NCBI RefSeq assembly: GCF_003063265.1
Contig: NZ_NERU01000001.1
Span: forward strand, 558,001-622,000
DNA: 64,000 nucleotides
Source of the DNA: Limnohabitans sp. WS1
GTDB lineage: Bacteria; Pseudomonadota; Gammaproteobacteria; Burkholderiales; Burkholderiaceae_C
Direction: 5' to 3'
Under the pieces are notes generated by a model. That model was not told where the DNA came from and did no database searches. It saw only the letters and a program-made list of their open reading frames with translations. Both the position numbers and the translations under genes were made by a program. Shown here one piece after another: positions 1-10,955 of the stretch; position 1 is the first letter of the stretch, and each line of letters opens with the position of its first letter.

Positions 1-143
1 TCAGGAGCATCCGGGTTTACCCGAAAACTCGAAGGCGCTAGTGTGCGACAAATGCGACAAAAATGCAAGCGATTGCCCAATAATTAGGCAAAGACAGTTT
101 GCATACTTTTATCAAATGTGAACTTACACCGTCTTCATGCCGC

Positions 144-2447
144 TCAACGGGCCGCGTTGGCGTCTGCCACCGTGAGCGCCGTCATGTTCACAATGCGACG
201 CACCGTGGTGCTGGGCGTCAAAATGTGCACGGGCTTGGCGGCACCCAGCAAAACCGGGCCGACGGCAATGTTGCCGCCCGCAGCGGTTTTGAGCAGGTTG
301 TAGGCAATGTTGGCGGCGTCAATATTGGGCAAAACCAGCAAATTGGCATCACCCACCAAGGTGCTGTTGGGCATGATGACCTTGCGCGAGGCAGCGTCGA
401 GGGCCACGTCACCGTGCATTTCGCCATCCACTTCCAGCCAGGGCGCGTTTTGACGCAGCAGGTCCAGCACCTCACGCATCTTGACGGCGCTGGGCTGGTT
501 GGACGAGCCAAAGTTCGAGTGCGACAACAGGGCAGCCTTGGGCTGGATACCGAAACGGCGCATTTCTTCGGCGGCCATGATGGTGAACTCAGCCAATTGC
601 GCGGCCGTGGGGTCGTAGTTCACATGGGTGTCGACCATGAAGACCTGGCGGCCCGGCAGCATCAAGCCGTTCATGCAGGCAAAGGTGTTGACGCCCGCCC
701 GCTTGCCCACCACTTGGTCGATGTAGTTCAGGTGCATGGGGTTGGTGCCCCAGGTGCCGCAGATCATGCCGTCCACATCGCCTTTGTGCAGCAACATGGC
801 GCCAATCAGGGACAAGCGGCGTCGCATCTCGATCTTGGCAATTTGCTCGGTGATGCCCTTGCGCTCGGTCATGCGGTGGTAGGTCTGCCAAAAATCACGG
901 TAGCGGTGGTCCATCTCGACGTTGACCACGTCGTAGTCCAGCTCTTCTTTCAAGCGCAGGCCAAATTTTTCGATGCGCTCGGCGATCACAGCCGGGCGAC
1001 CGATCAAGGTGGGGCGTGCAATGCCCTCGTCCACCACGATTTGGGATGCACGCAGCACGCGTTCTTCTTCGCCTTCGCTGTAGGCGATGCGCTTTTTCAG
1101 GGCGCGTTTGGCGGCCGTGAAAATCGGCTTCATCATGGTGCCTGATGCATAGACAAAGCCTTGCAGGCGTTCGCGGTAGGCGTCCATGTCGGCGATCGGG
1201 CGCGAAGCCACGCCGCTCTCCGCTGCAGCCTGGGCCACGGCTGGGGCGATTTTCATCATCAGGCGCGGGTCAAAGGGCTTGGGAATCAGGTACTCGGGGC
1301 CAAAGGCCAGCGGCTCGCCCACATAGGCTGCAGCCACCACTTCGCTTTGCTCGGCCTGGGCCAGCTCGGCGATCGCGTGCACCGCGGCGATTTCCATCTC
1401 CAGCGTGATGGTGGTCGCGCCGCAATCCAAAGCACCCCGGAAGATGTAGGGGAAGCACAGGACGTTGTTGACCTGGTTGGGGTAATCGGTGCGGCCTGTG
1501 GCCATGATGGCGTCGTCGCGCACAGCTTTGACGTCTTCGGGGTTGATCTCGGGGTTGGGGTTGGCCAGCGCAAAAATCAGCGGCTTGGCGGCCATGGACT
1601 GGACCATGTCCTGCTTGAGCACACCGCCTGCCGACAGGCCCAGGAACACGTCTGCACCGGCAATCACTTCACGCAGGGTGCGGTGCTCGGTTTTTTGTAC
1701 GAACTGGATCTTGTCTTCGTCCATCAGCTCGGTGCGACCTTCGTACACCACGCCGGCCAGGTCGGTGACCCAGATGTTTTCACGCGGGATGCCCAGCTTG
1801 ACCAACAAGCCCAGGCAAGCCAAGGCCGCTGCGCCAGCACCCGAGGTGACCAGCTTGATCTGCTTGGGGTCTTTGCCCACGATCTTCAGGCCGTTCAAGA
1901 TGGCCGCGCCCACCACGATGGCGGTGCCATGCTGGTCGTCGTGAAAGACCGGAATCTTCATGCGCTCGCGCAACTTGCGCTCGATGTAGAAGCAATCGGG
2001 CGCCTTGATGTCTTCAAGGTTGATGCCGCCAAAAGTGGGTTCGAGCGAGGCAATGATCTCGACCAGCTTGTCCGGGTCTTTTTCGTTGATCTCGATGTCG
2101 AACACGTCGATGCCCGAGAACTTCTTGAACAACACGCCCTTGCCTTCCATGACTGGCTTGCTGGCCAGCGGGCCGATGTCGCCCAGGCCCAGCACGGCGG
2201 TGCCGTTGGTCACCACACCCACCAGGTTGCCCCGGCTGGTGTACTTGAAGGCGTTGGCCGGGTCTTTGACGATTTCTTCGCAAGGGGCAGCCACGCCGGG
2301 CGAATAGGCCAGGGCCAGATCGTGCTGGTTGACCAGCTGCTTGGTGGGGGCGATGGCGATTTTGCCGGGGGTGGGGAACTCGTGGTATTCGAGTGCGGCT
2401 TTGCGCAGCTGGGCGCGTTTTTCTTCGGCTTGGACCTTGTTGGTCAT
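144..2447 (-). CDS. maeB: NADP-dependent malic enzyme with C-terminal phosphotransacetylase-like domain
   Basis: 767 residues. It should catalyse oxidative decarboxylation of malate to pyruvate with NADPH formation in the cytosol. The malic N-terminal domain spans about residues 20-155 ([28 protein letters not shown]). The NAD(P)-binding domain spans about 160-400 ([24 protein letters not shown]). A PTA-like region runs from about 430 to the end; in this family it is generally regulatory rather than an active acetyltransferase. The length is normal for the fused MaeB class. The start follows a GGAG ribosome site on the minus strand. The gene is alone on this strand, with 199 bp to the next gene. 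The product is well supported. Confidence 0.96.
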   Translation of the reverse strand: MTNKVQAEEKRAQLRKAALEYHEFPTPGKIAIAPTKQLVNQHDLALAYSPGVAAPCEEIVKDPANAFKYTSRGNLVGVVTNGTAVLGLGDIGPLASKPVMEGKGVLFKKFSGIDVFDIEINEKDPDKLVEIIASLEPTFGGINLEDIKAPDCFYIERKLRERMKIPVFHDDQHGTAIVVGAAILNGLKIVGKDPKQIKLVTSGAGAAALACLGLLVKLGIPRENIWVTDLAGVVYEGRTELMDEDKIQFVQKTEHRTLREVIAGADVFLGLSAGGVLKQDMVQSMAAKPLIFALANPNPEINPEDVKAVRDDAIMATGRTDYPNQVNNVLCFPYIFRGALDCGATTITLEMEIAAVHAIAELAQAEQSEVVAAAYVGEPLAFGPEYLIPKPFDPRLMMKIAPAVAQAAAESGVASRPIADMDAYRERLQGFVYASGTMMKPIFTAAKRALKKRIAYSEGEEERVLRASQIVVDEGIARPTLIGRPAVIAERIEKFGLRLKEELDYDVVNVEMDHRYRDFWQTYHRMTERKGITEQIAKIEMRRRLSLIGAMLLHKGDVDGMICGTWGTNPMHLNYIDQVVGKRAGVNTFACMNGLMLPGRQVFMVDTHVNYDPTAAQLAEFTIMAAEEMRRFGIQPKAALLSHSNFGSSNQPSAVKMREVLDLLRQNAPWLEVDGEMHGDVALDAASRKVIMPNSTLVGDANLLVLPNIDAANIAYNLLKTAAGGNIAVGPVLLGAAKPVHILTPSTTVRRIVNMTALTVADANAAR

Positions 2448-2646
2448 TTTTTGGCTCCGTTGTAGGGAAGTGCTGTCAGGGCTGCCGGGGTTCAGCAGCC
2501 AAGGCGCATGGCAAAGAATTTGTCAACGCGCATGGCGACAGTCGGGCGGTATTTTCATTGTAGACCCGGGATTCAAGGTGTTGAGTCCGGGTAATGCCCA
2601 TAGAAAGTGAGTTGGCTTTTGACTTTTGCGCACAAATGGAGGGGGT

Positions 2647-3240
2647 TCAGCGCAAATGCTTCCAGGCTTTGTGCTGCAAGGCCTCGGTCACGCGGGTGGA
2701 ACGCGACCCTGCCAGCACTTGGCATGTGGCCCCAGCTTGCAAAAAGCCGGGTTTGTCGACCGCCAAATAAAAGCCACAGCGCCCGCTTTGCACCATGTCT
2801 TTGGCGGCCCCGGCGTAGCCCATGACGGCGTTGAATTTGCCGCAGGGCTCGCGCGGTTGAGTGACACGCAAGACCACGTCGCCAAAGTCGAGGCGGTCGC
2901 CAATGAAAAGTTCATGTTCGAGCAGGCCTTGCAAGCTCAGGTTTTCGCCCAAATAGCCCGGCGCCAACGCTTCTTCAAACATCGTTGCCCCCTGAGCCTG
3001 GCGCTGCGCCTGCCACCAGGGCAGATGTTCTGAAGGCAAGGCGTACACCGCCTTGCTCAGGCCCCCATGCACCGACAAGTCGGCTTGCTCGTCACCGGCC
3101 AAGCCCAGCACCCCCACCTCGACGGGGCCATAAACCGTGGTTTTGCCTATGGCCGACACCAGTTTGCGCCCGCCCACCATGAGGGGGCGCACCTGACCGG
3201 TCTGAATAGAGAGCAATTGCCCTGATGCGTGTAGCTGCAT
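2647..3240 (-). CDS. MOSC domain protein, YiiM-like
   Basis: 197 residues. The MOSC core has the family's conserved cysteine in a PREPCGKFN motif near residue 133 and an upstream GDEQADLSVHGG segment. It resembles E. coli YiiM, a molybdenum cofactor-dependent enzyme that detoxifies N-hydroxylated bases. That function is known for the family, not shown here. It lies 7 bp downstream of the aminopeptidase gene on the same strand, so the two are probably co-transcribed. A GAAAGG ribosome site precedes the ATG. The physiological substrate cannot be read from sequence. Confidence 0.88.
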   Translation of the reverse strand: MQLHASGQLLSIQTGQVRPLMVGGRKLVSAIGKTTVYGPVEVGVLGLAGDEQADLSVHGGLSKAVYALPSEHLPWWQAQRQAQGATMFEEALAPGYLGENLSLQGLLEHELFIGDRLDFGDVVLRVTQPREPCGKFNAVMGYAGAAKDMVQSGRCGFYLAVDKPGFLQAGATCQVLAGSRSTRVTEALQHKAWKHLR

Positions 3241-3247
3241 GGGCCTT

Positions 3248-4636
3248 TCAGCCCCGCATCAAGGCTTCGATCTCGTCGGCCTTGACCGGCACGCCGCGCG
3301 TGATCAGCTCGCAACCCGTGGCGGTCACGATGGCGTCGTCTTCGATGCGGATGCCGATGTTGTGGAACTGCTCGGGCACGCCGGGGGCAGGGCGCACATA
3401 CAAGCCTGGCTCGATGGTCAGCACCATGCCCGGCTGCAGGATGCGGCTGGGGCGGTCTTTGATCAACTCGCCGCTCAGCGGGTCTTTGCGTTCGCTGACC
3501 TGGCCCACCTGTGAAGGCTCCACATAGCTGCCGCAATCGTGCACGTCCATGCCCAGCCAGTGGCCCGTGCGGTGCATGTAGAACTGGAAATAGCTGCGGT
3601 TGGTGATCACGTCTTGCGCGTTGCCCACCTTGTTTTTGTCGAGCAAGCCGACGTCGAGCAGGCCCTGCGCCAGCACGGCGACGGTGGCCTCGTGCGGGTC
3701 CACAAAACGGGCACCGGCCTTGGTGGCGGCCACTGCCGCGTCTTGCGAGGCCAGCACCAGGTCGTACAAAGCGCGTTGCGGCCCGGTGAATGTGCCGTTG
3801 GCCGGGAAGGTGCGGGTGATGTCGCTGGCGTAGCCGTCCAGCTCGCAACCTGCATCGATCAGCACCAAGTCGCCGTTTTGGATCAAGGCCGTGTCGGCGC
3901 GGTAATGCAACACGCAGGCATTGGCCCCGCCCGCCACGATCGAGCCATAGGCCGGGTACTGCGAGCCGTGTTGGCGAAACTCGTGCAGCAACTCGGCGTC
4001 CAGGTGGTATTCGCGCACCTCTTGGCCCGCACGCAGCATGGCCGCGCTGCGCTGCATGGCGCGGATGTGGGCGCGGGCGCTGATGACGCTGGCGCGGCGC
4101 ATGATGTCTTGTTCGTGTGCGTCTTTGACCAGGCGCATTTCGTCCAGCAGGCTGCACAAATCGCGCTGCTGCTCGGGGCACAAAGCGCCGTAACGCACAC
4201 GCGCCCGCACCGACTGCAGCCAACCGTTCACCAGGCTTTCCAACCCTGTGTGGATGGCAAAGGGGTACCACACGGTGCTGCGGTTTTCCAGCAACTTGGG
4301 CATGTGCGCGGCCATCTCGCCGATGGGCAAAGCCCGGTTCACGCCCAAAGCAGCGGGTGCCGCGTCTGGTCCCAGGCGGATGCCGTCCCAGATTTCGCGC
4401 TCCAGGTCTTTGGGCTGGCAAAACAGCGTGCACTCACCCTCGGCGGTGATCACCAAACTGGCATGCGGCTCGGTGAAACCGGTCAGATAATAAAAGTAAC
4501 TGTCGTGCCGGTACAGGTAATCGCTGTCACGGTTGCGCTGGCGCTCGGGTGCGGTGGGGATGATGGCGATCCCGCCTGCGCCCAATTGGGCAGCGAGGCG
4601 GGCACGGCGTTGGGCGTAGAGGGGGTTTGAAGTCAT
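3248..4636 (-). CDS. pepP: Xaa-Pro aminopeptidase (M24B, aminopeptidase P)
   Basis: 462 residues from the chosen start. It removes the N-terminal residue from peptides whose second residue is proline. An N-terminal AMP_N domain (about 1-140, with DSDYLYRHDSYFYYLTGF) is followed by the M24 pita-bread domain. All five metal ligands are visible: two Asp in LIDAGCELDGYASDITRTF, a His in HRTGHWLGMDVHD, and Glu in TIEPGLYV and GIRIEDD. A longer frame opens at 4696, but family alignments start close to the MTSNPLYAQRRARL site used here. The longer start has no clear ribosome site; nor does this one. It probably forms an operon with the MOSC gene downstream. Confidence 0.95.
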   Translation of the reverse strand: MTSNPLYAQRRARLAAQLGAGGIAIIPTAPERQRNRDSDYLYRHDSYFYYLTGFTEPHASLVITAEGECTLFCQPKDLEREIWDGIRLGPDAAPAALGVNRALPIGEMAAHMPKLLENRSTVWYPFAIHTGLESLVNGWLQSVRARVRYGALCPEQQRDLCSLLDEMRLVKDAHEQDIMRRASVISARAHIRAMQRSAAMLRAGQEVREYHLDAELLHEFRQHGSQYPAYGSIVAGGANACVLHYRADTALIQNGDLVLIDAGCELDGYASDITRTFPANGTFTGPQRALYDLVLASQDAAVAATKAGARFVDPHEATVAVLAQGLLDVGLLDKNKVGNAQDVITNRSYFQFYMHRTGHWLGMDVHDCGSYVEPSQVGQVSERKDPLSGELIKDRPSRILQPGMVLTIEPGLYVRPAPGVPEQFHNIGIRIEDDAIVTATGCELITRGVPVKADEIEALMRG

Positions 4637-4739
4637 TTGAACATTGTAGAAGGCCACCCCTGTGACCCAGGCCTGCGCAACGTTAGACCCATGCACAAAC
4701 AGGGGCTCGCGCCCGCCCAGTTTGTGCGACTTTGAGGGT

Positions 4740-5081
4740 TTACTTTTTGCAACCGGCCTTGACCAAGGCCGTGTCCACCGCCTCGACTTCGCCCTTCCAC
4801 TTTGCGACGTCGCCTGCGTGATCGCCAGAAAGTTTGCTGGCAGGAATCAAGGCAACAAAGACCGTGGCCGCATCAATGTTGGCTTTGGAGTCTTGCATGG
4901 ACGAGAACTTTTGTAACTCGGCACGGGCCGTGCTCATGTCCGTGTTCAGCTGTGTGCAGTCACGGCCGGCATATTTTTCGTGCGACACATACGAGGCAGA
5001 AATACTTTCCGGACGTGTGGCGCATGCGGCCAAGGTCAACAAAGACACTGTAGCCAAGCAGAATTTGAGTTTTGAGTTCAT
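4740..5081 (-). CDS. Small predicted lipoprotein, function unknown
   Basis: 113 residues. The N-terminus is a short lipoprotein signal: a Lys-containing n-region, a hydrophobic core and a lipobox ending TLAAC, with Cys20 as the lipidation site. The mature part is helical and soluble, with AGRDCTQLNTDMSTARAELQ and a C-terminal AGCKK, so two cysteines could form a disulfide. No enzymatic motif is visible. Start choice: the frame opens farther upstream (5177), but only the Met at 5081 places a proper signal peptide first. It sits between pepP and a nucleotidyltransferase gene on the same strand, without obvious functional linkage. Confidence 0.75.
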   Translation of the reverse strand: MNSKLKFCLATVSLLTLAACATRPESISASYVSHEKYAGRDCTQLNTDMSTARAELQKFSSMQDSKANIDAATVFVALIPASKLSGDHAGDVAKWKGEVEAVDTALVKAGCKK

Positions 5082-5127
5082 TGATATGATTTTTTTGATA
5101 AAAATGCCCATTAAATGGGTACTTTGA

Positions 5128-5892
5128 TCATACCAAGTCGGCCAAACGCTGCGGCGTGCCCACATCGGCCCAGGCACCCGCGTACACCTCGCCGGTCACT
5201 TGCCCCCGGTCCATGGCGGCACGCAACAAGGGCGCCAGTGCCAGTGCCACGCCTTGGGGGTTGCCCGCAGGCACACCGCAATGGGCAAAAAAAGCTTGTT
5301 TGTACAGCGCGATGGTGCTGAAGGTGTACTTGCAAGCCGCCGCGCCTTTGGGCAAGTTGAGCACTTGAGCGGTGTCCGACAAACCAAAGTCGCCAGCCAG
5401 GTTGTGCTCGGGGTTGGGCACCAGCCACAAATGGGCCAAGGCAGCACTGGCCTCAAAACGCTGCACAGCCTCTGGCGCAAACACAAAATCGGGCGCAAAC
5501 ACATCGCCCGCAACCACCCAGAACACGTCATCAAGCAAAGGCAAGGCCCGCACAATGCCACCCGCCGTCTCCAGCGCCTGGCCAAAGTCTTGGCCTTCGT
5601 GCGAATAAGTCATCTGCACCTCGGGCAGGCCAGGCCAGGTGATGCGCTCACCCCATTGCGCCGAAATTTGCTCACCCAACCAGGCCGTGTTGGTCAACTG
5701 GCGCACAAAACCGCCCCGTGCGAGCGCCTGCATGGGCCACTGCATGAGGGGCTGGCCGCGCACGCGCAGCAGCGGTTTGGGGGTCACATCGGTCAGGGGA
5801 CGCATGCGCTCGCCGCGTCCGGCGGCAAGGATCATGGCTTGGGCTGGAGCCGCACCGTTCGGGCGTGTTTGTGCAGAAGTTGAAATCGACAT
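5128..5892 (-). CDS. Sugar-1-phosphate nucleotidyltransferase, MurU-like
   Basis: 254 residues. It is a nucleotidyltransferase of the GT-A fold. The signature AMILAAGRGERMRPLT with KPLL shortly after binds the NTP, and the metal-binding Asp lies in VVAGDVFAP. The overall length and sequence fit MurU-type N-acetylmuramate-1-phosphate uridylyltransferases used in peptidoglycan recycling. Without the partner kinase AmgK in the window, that assignment is inferred from family resemblance. The Met at 5892 is preferred over the in-frame start at 5979 because the extra 29 residues have no family counterpart. A glucose- or mannose-1-phosphate enzyme is less likely. Confidence 0.82.
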   Translation of the reverse strand: MSISTSAQTRPNGAAPAQAMILAAGRGERMRPLTDVTPKPLLRVRGQPLMQWPMQALARGGFVRQLTNTAWLGEQISAQWGERITWPGLPEVQMTYSHEGQDFGQALETAGGIVRALPLLDDVFWVVAGDVFAPDFVFAPEAVQRFEASAALAHLWLVPNPEHNLAGDFGLSDTAQVLNLPKGAAACKYTFSTIALYKQAFFAHCGVPAGNPQGVALALAPLLRAAMDRGQVTGEVYAGAWADVGTPQRLADLV

Positions 5893-6024
5893 CACGGCAT
5901 GTTGCCACGCTTTGAGGCGCTCACGAGACAGAACAAGCCCACGGGCTGACCCTAAACTGCTGACCCGCGTCCCACCCACCAGCTCAAGTCCGGTTCAGGG
6001 GTGGGGCCGTAGAAAGAGATTGTC

Positions 6025-7119
6025 ATGACACGCCCGCTGCCTCCCGTCATCGCCGCTGCACAAAGCGCATCCCAACGCATGGCCGACCGCCACACCCCCT
6101 TTGTCATGAACGACTGGTACGTGGCCGCCTTTGGCCAGGAGATCACGGACCAATTGCTCGCCCGCACGCTGCTGGGCCGTCGTCTGGTTTTTTACCGAAC
6201 CAGCGCTGGCCAAGTGGTCGCACTCGAAGACCGTTGCCCACACCGCTCCATGCCCCTGTCGGCCGGCACATTGGAACAAGACACCATCGTGTGCGCCTAC
6301 CACGGACTGCGTTTCAACACCGAGGGCGATTGCATCGAGGTGCCCTCGCAGGCGACGTGTCCCAAAAATGTGGGCATCAGGGCCTACCGCACCCATGAAC
6401 GCGGGGCCGTGGTCTGGATTTGGATGGGCGAGGTGGAGCAAGCCGACTTGTCCAAGCTGCCCCCACAAGACTGGATGGACAGCGACGACTGGGAGCGTTC
6501 ACAAGGCTACCTCGGCCTGCAAGCGAGCTATGTGCGCCTGCACGAAAACCTGCTGGACCTGACGCACCTGAGCTTTTTGCACGCCAAAAGTTTTGGCACC
6601 CCCGATTACGCCAAAGCCGCGTTCGAAAGTGAAATAGGCCATGGCCAATTTGCCTTGCTGCGCAATGTGGTGCCCACCACCTTGCCCCCGGTGTGGGCCG
6701 TGCCCACGGGCTTGACGGGCAAGGGTCAAGCCGCCCGCATCGTGCGCTCGGAGTTCCGCAGCTTGGGGCTGCACGAAGTCTCGGTGACTTTCTACGACTG
6801 CCACCTGCTCGAAAACGAACGCCCGCACTACCGCATCCGCACCGCGCACATGCCCACCCCCGAAACCGCCACCAGCACGCACTACTTCATCGTGCACGGG
6901 CGCGACTTTGCATTGCAAGACCCGGCCACCACCCGCTTCATGCACGAGCAGTTGTTTGTGGCTTTTCAGGAAGATGTGGACGGCCTGGCCTTGCAGGAAC
7001 TGGCCTTGGCCAACACACCGGCCGAGGATTTGTACGAATTTTCAGTGGCTGCCGATGCCCCCGCTGTGGCCATGCGCCGCTACGTGCTGGCACGTCAACA
7101 AAGCGAAGCCCAAGCCTGA
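6025..7119 (+). CDS. Rieske non-heme iron oxygenase, VanA-like oxygenase component
   Basis: 364 residues. The Rieske [2Fe-2S] ligands are C71-P-H73 and C90-x2-H93. The catalytic domain has the mononuclear iron motif D178-x2-H181-x4-H186 (NLLDLTHLSFLH). This architecture is that of vanillate O-demethylase oxygenase and related aromatic demethylases or hydroxylases. It is a soluble enzyme that needs an electron-transfer reductase (VanB type). No such gene is adjacent, so the partner must lie elsewhere. It stands alone between divergent nucleotidyltransferase and transketolase genes. The substrate (vanillate, toluenesulfonate methyl or other) cannot be fixed. Confidence 0.9.
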   Translation: MTRPLPPVIAAAQSASQRMADRHTPFVMNDWYVAAFGQEITDQLLARTLLGRRLVFYRTSAGQVVALEDRCPHRSMPLSAGTLEQDTIVCAYHGLRFNTEGDCIEVPSQATCPKNVGIRAYRTHERGAVVWIWMGEVEQADLSKLPPQDWMDSDDWERSQGYLGLQASYVRLHENLLDLTHLSFLHAKSFGTPDYAKAAFESEIGHGQFALLRNVVPTTLPPVWAVPTGLTGKGQAARIVRSEFRSLGLHEVSVTFYDCHLLENERPHYRIRTAHMPTPETATSTHYFIVHGRDFALQDPATTRFMHEQLFVAFQEDVDGLALQELALANTPAEDLYEFSVAADAPAVAMRRYVLARQQSEAQA

Positions 7120-7211
7120 GTCCAGCGCACAGGCTGCAAGCACAGCGCCACTCGATGGACAAACGCTAAAATCTCGGGTTTTCCCGAATTCTTAACCGGA
7201 GTTGCCCCCTC

Positions 7212-9242
7212 ATGGCCAATCAACAACAAATGGCGAACGCCATCCGCGCGCTCGCAATGGACGCCGTTCAACAAGCCAACTCCGGTCACCCCGGCGCCCC
7301 CATGGGCATGGCCGACATGGCCGTCGCTTTGTGGGGCGATCACCTGCAACACAACCCCAAAAACCCGCACTGGGCCAACCGTGACCGCTTCGTGCTGTCC
7401 AACGGCCACGGCTCCATGCTGATCTATTCGGTGCTGCACCTGACCGGCTACAAACTGCCGATCGAAGAGCTCAAGAACTTCCGCACCCTGCACAGCAAAA
7501 CCGCAGGCCACCCCGAAGTGGGCGTGACCCCCGGCGTGGAAACCACCACCGGCCCGCTGGGCCAAGGCATCACCAACGCCGTGGGCATGGCGCTGGCCGA
7601 AAAAATGCTGGCTGCCGAGTTCAACCAAGAAGGCCACGCCATCGTCAACCACCACACCTACGTGTTCTTGGGTGACGGCTGCCTGATGGAAGGCATCAGC
7701 CACGAAGCCGTGGCCCTGGCCGGTGCCTGGAAGCTGAACAAACTGATTGCGCTGTACGACGACAACGGCATCTCCATCGACGGCCAAGTGGCCCCTTGGT
7801 TCATCGACAACACCCCCCAGCGCTTTGCCGCCTACGGCTGGAACGTGATCGACGCCGTGGACGGCCACGACGCCGCTGCCGTGTCGGCCGCCATTGCCAG
7901 TGCCAAACACAGCGCCGACAAGCCCACCCTGATCGTCTGCAAGACCGCCATCGGCAAGGGCTCGCCCAACCGTGCAGGCACCTCCAAAGCCCACGGCGAG
8001 CCTTTGGGTGCTGAAGAAATCAAACTCACCCGCGAAGCCCTGGGCTGGACGGCTGAGCCTTTCAAAATCCCCAAAGAGGTCTATGCCGACTGGGATGCCA
8101 AAGCCGCAGGCAAAGCCCGCGAAGACGAGTGGAACACCGCCTTTGCCGCATACAAAGCCGCCTTCCCCGCACAAGCCAAAGAGTTTGTGCGCCGCATGAA
8201 GGGCGACTTGCCCAAGAACTTCAACCAGGTGGCATTTGACGCCGTGGTCGCCGCCCACACCAAGGGCGAGACCGTGGCCAGCCGCAAGGCCAGCCAGCTG
8301 GCCCTGGAAGCCTTCACCGCCGCCCTGCCCGAAATGCTGGGCGGCTCGGCCGACCTGACCGGCTCCAACCTGACCAACACCAAGAGCACCCCCGCCTTCC
8401 GCGTGGACCTGGCTGGCGATGTGGTCAAAACCGAAGACGGCAAAATCGGTCGCCACATCAACTATGGCGTGCGCGAATTCGGCATGGCTGCCATCATGAA
8501 CGGCGTCGCGTTACATGGCGGTTACATCCCCTACGGCGGCACCTTCCTCACGTTTTCAGACTATTCACGCAACGCCATCCGCATGGCCGCGCTGATGAAG
8601 CAGCGCGTGATCCACGTCTTCACCCACGACTCCATTGGCCTTGGCGAAGACGGCCCGACCCACCAGTCCATCGAGCACGCCGCCAGTCTGCGCCTGATCC
8701 CTGGCCTGGACGTGTGGCGTCCGGCAGACACGGCCGAAACCACCGTGGCATGGGCCGTGGCGCTGCAAAACGCCCACCGCCCATCGGCCCTGCTGTTGTC
8801 GCGCCAAAACCTGGCCTACTCACCCAAGAGCGATCTGGGCGACATCAGCCGTGGCGCGTATGTCTTGTCCGAGCCCGAACACGTCGGCATGAAGAAGACC
8901 CACGGCGTGATCATCGCCACCGGCTCTGAAGTGCAACTGGCCTTGGCCGCGCAAAAACTGTTGGCCGAACGCAAGATCGGTGTGCGCGTGGTCTCCATGC
9001 CCAGCACCAATGTGTTTGACCGCCAAGACGTCGAATACAAACAAAGCGTGTTGCCCAAAGGCCTGCCCCGCGTGGCGGTCGAGATGGGCTCCACCGACGG
9101 CTGGTGGAAATACGGCTGCGCCGCTGTGGTCGGCATCGACACCTACGGCGAGTCGGCCCCCGCACCTGTGCTCTTCAAACACTTCGGCTTCACTGCCGAA
9201 AACGTGGCCGACACCGTCCACGCTGCGCTGCTCAAGGCCTGA
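7212..9242 (+). CDS. tkt: Transketolase
   Basis: 676 residues, the usual bacterial length. It is a thiamine diphosphate-dependent enzyme moving two-carbon units between sugar phosphates in the pentose phosphate pathway. The N-terminal ThDP-binding region contains [17 protein letters not shown] sequence ([17 protein letters not shown]) and [13 protein letters not shown]. The pyrimidine-binding domain has [18 protein letters not shown] and [13 protein letters not shown]. The C-terminal domain ends with [15 protein letters not shown] ribosome site precedes the ATG. It is followed after 191 bp by gap, a common grouping of central carbon genes in Burkholderiales. Confidence 0.97.
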   Translation: MANQQQMANAIRALAMDAVQQANSGHPGAPMGMADMAVALWGDHLQHNPKNPHWANRDRFVLSNGHGSMLIYSVLHLTGYKLPIEELKNFRTLHSKTAGHPEVGVTPGVETTTGPLGQGITNAVGMALAEKMLAAEFNQEGHAIVNHHTYVFLGDGCLMEGISHEAVALAGAWKLNKLIALYDDNGISIDGQVAPWFIDNTPQRFAAYGWNVIDAVDGHDAAAVSAAIASAKHSADKPTLIVCKTAIGKGSPNRAGTSKAHGEPLGAEEIKLTREALGWTAEPFKIPKEVYADWDAKAAGKAREDEWNTAFAAYKAAFPAQAKEFVRRMKGDLPKNFNQVAFDAVVAAHTKGETVASRKASQLALEAFTAALPEMLGGSADLTGSNLTNTKSTPAFRVDLAGDVVKTEDGKIGRHINYGVREFGMAAIMNGVALHGGYIPYGGTFLTFSDYSRNAIRMAALMKQRVIHVFTHDSIGLGEDGPTHQSIEHAASLRLIPGLDVWRPADTAETTVAWAVALQNAHRPSALLLSRQNLAYSPKSDLGDISRGAYVLSEPEHVGMKKTHGVIIATGSEVQLALAAQKLLAERKIGVRVVSMPSTNVFDRQDVEYKQSVLPKGLPRVAVEMGSTDGWWKYGCAAVVGIDTYGESAPAPVLFKHFGFTAENVADTVHAALLKA

Positions 9243-9249
9243 TGGACAC

Positions 9250-9283
9250 CCCCATCACGAACCCATGCGGGTTCGTGATGGGG
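9250..9283. other. Perfect 15-bp inverted repeat after tkt
   Basis: Arms CCCCATCACGAACCC (9250-9264) and GGGTTCGTGATGGGG (9269-9283) with a 4-base loop, starting 8 bp after the transketolase stop. There is no T-run, so it is not a classic intrinsic terminator. It may act as an RNA-stabilising or attenuating hairpin between tkt and gap. Confidence 0.7.
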
Positions 9284-9433
9284 CCAGTCGGCCACTGACC
9301 GGCCGGACCGCATCAGCGTCATTTGGCTTGACTAAGTGCACAAGACAGGTCCGGGGATCAGGCCCATGCAAGGGTTTTGATTTCAAATCCGGTTACGTAA
9401 CGGTTTAGTAACTTATCTCCTGAGGCTCTCACC

Positions 9434-10441
9434 ATGACCATCAAGCTGGGTATCAACGGATTTGGCCGCATCGGCCGTCTGGCTCTTCGCGCCGCCCTCA
9501 AACACGGCTACGACGACATCCAGATCGTCGGCATCAACGACCCCAAGCCGTCCGACTACCTGGCCTACATGCTCAAGTACGACAGCGTGCACGGCCGCTT
9601 TGACGGCACGGTGGACTTCACCGAAGACACCCTCATCGTCAACGGCAAAAAGATCAAGCTCTCGCACGAGCGCGACGCACACAACCTGCGCTGGGGCGAG
9701 ATGGGCGTGCACACCGTGCTCGAATGCACCGGCCACTACCTGACCGAACCCACCAGCCAAATGCACCTGGCTGCGGGCGCCAAAAAGGTCGTGATCTCGG
9801 CCCCGTCCAAAGACAGCATCCCCATGTTCGTCTATGGTGTGAACCACAAAAAATACGCAGGCGAAGCCATCGTGTCGAATGCGTCATGCACCACCAACTG
9901 CCTGGCCCCCGTGGTCAAAGTGCTGCAAGACAAATGGGGCATCAAGCGCGGCCTGATGACCACCGTGCACGCCGCCACCGCCAGCCAAATGACCGTGGAC
10001 GGCTCGTCCCGCAAAGACTGGCGCGGTGGCCGTGGCATCCTGGAAAACATCATCCCCAGCAGCACGGGTGCCGCCAAGGCCGTGGGCGTGGTCATCCCCG
10101 AAATCAAAGGCAAGATCACCGGCATGGCGTTTCGCGTGCCCACGTCAGATGTGTCGGTAATTGACCTGACCGTGGAGCTCAACAGCGACGCCAGCTACGC
10201 CGAAATCTGCGCCGAAATGAAAGCGCAAAGCGAAGGCACCCTCAAAGGCGTGCTGGGCTACACCGACGAAAAAGTGGTCTCCACCGACTTCCGTGGCGAA
10301 TCCTGCGCCAGCGTGTTTGATGCCACGGCCGGCATTGCGCTGGACAAGAGCTTCGTCAAGATCGTGGCTTGGTACGACAACGAATGGGGCTACGCCAAGC
10401 AGTGCCTGGAGATGGTGCGGGTGGTGGCCAAGAAGAAGTGA
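9434..10441 (+). CDS. gap: Glyceraldehyde-3-phosphate dehydrogenase, type I
   Basis: 335 residues. It oxidises glyceraldehyde 3-phosphate with phosphate and NAD(P) to 1,3-bisphosphoglycerate. The Rossmann motif INGFGRIGR is at residues 7-15. The catalytic Cys152 lies in [12 protein letters not shown]. The C-terminal [15 protein letters not shown] is typical. The ribosome site is TGAGG. This copy follows transketolase. A second full-length gap lies at 35011-36045, and a deleted relic of this copy lies immediately downstream. A strong terminator begins 14 bp after the stop. Confidence 0.97.
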   Translation: MTIKLGINGFGRIGRLALRAALKHGYDDIQIVGINDPKPSDYLAYMLKYDSVHGRFDGTVDFTEDTLIVNGKKIKLSHERDAHNLRWGEMGVHTVLECTGHYLTEPTSQMHLAAGAKKVVISAPSKDSIPMFVYGVNHKKYAGEAIVSNASCTTNCLAPVVKVLQDKWGIKRGLMTTVHAATASQMTVDGSSRKDWRGGRGILENIIPSSTGAAKAVGVVIPEIKGKITGMAFRVPTSDVSVIDLTVELNSDASYAEICAEMKAQSEGTLKGVLGYTDEKVVSTDFRGESCASVFDATAGIALDKSFVKIVAWYDNEWGYAKQCLEMVRVVAKKK

Positions 10442-10455
10442 GCTTGACCGCCCAC

Positions 10456-10487
10456 ATGAAAAAAGCGCCTTCGGGCGCTTTTTTCAT
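10456..10487. terminator. Intrinsic terminator of gap
   Basis: A 14-bp perfect stem with arms ATGAAAAAAGCGCC and GGCGCTTTTTTCAT and a TTCG tetraloop. The A- and T-tracts on either side would allow termination in both directions. It sits directly downstream of gap. Confidence 0.93.
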
Positions 10488-10536
10488 GGCAATGGTTCTC
10501 TGCAGGAGCGCCCCCGCCGCGATCAGTCCTGAGTGA

Positions 10537-10778
<242 letters not shown>

Positions 10779-10906
10779 TTCGCGTCAGATCGGGCAGGTG
10801 CCTGCGGCTGACTCAACTGCCGCCGCCCCGCCAGGGCTCAGAGGCGCTTCGTTTTGCCACATCGCCCCGAGGGGGAAACGGCATCTGAGTCATGATGTTT
10901 CTGCTT

Positions 10907-10929
10907 AAAGCGCCTTCAGGCGCTTTTTC
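10907..10929. terminator. Terminator-like hairpin between the two relics
   Basis: Arms AAAGCGCC (10907-10914) and GGCGCTTT (10919-10926) with loop TTCA, followed by further T residues and TTTTTCATGG. Its core resembles the gap terminator at 10456-10487, so it may be a diverged copy of it carried along with the gap relic. Confidence 0.7.
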
Positions 10930-10955
10930 ATGGGCGATTGCTGAGCAACCCATCC

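Noticed and set aside
1161..2465. Long plus-strand open frames opposite maeB, and similar long antisense frames opposite hutU (15564-17282), tkt (7095-8456), the hutC-transporter region (18866-20716) and the BMC aldehyde dehydrogenase (29926-31659)
   Set aside because: High-GC codon bias of the real genes creates long stop-free antisense frames. Their translations show low-complexity His/Gly/Ala-rich sequence with no family motifs, and the opposite strand encodes well-supported proteins.
9250..9283. Hairpin after tkt as an intrinsic terminator
   Set aside because: The stem is perfect but no T-run follows, so it was reported only as an inverted repeat.
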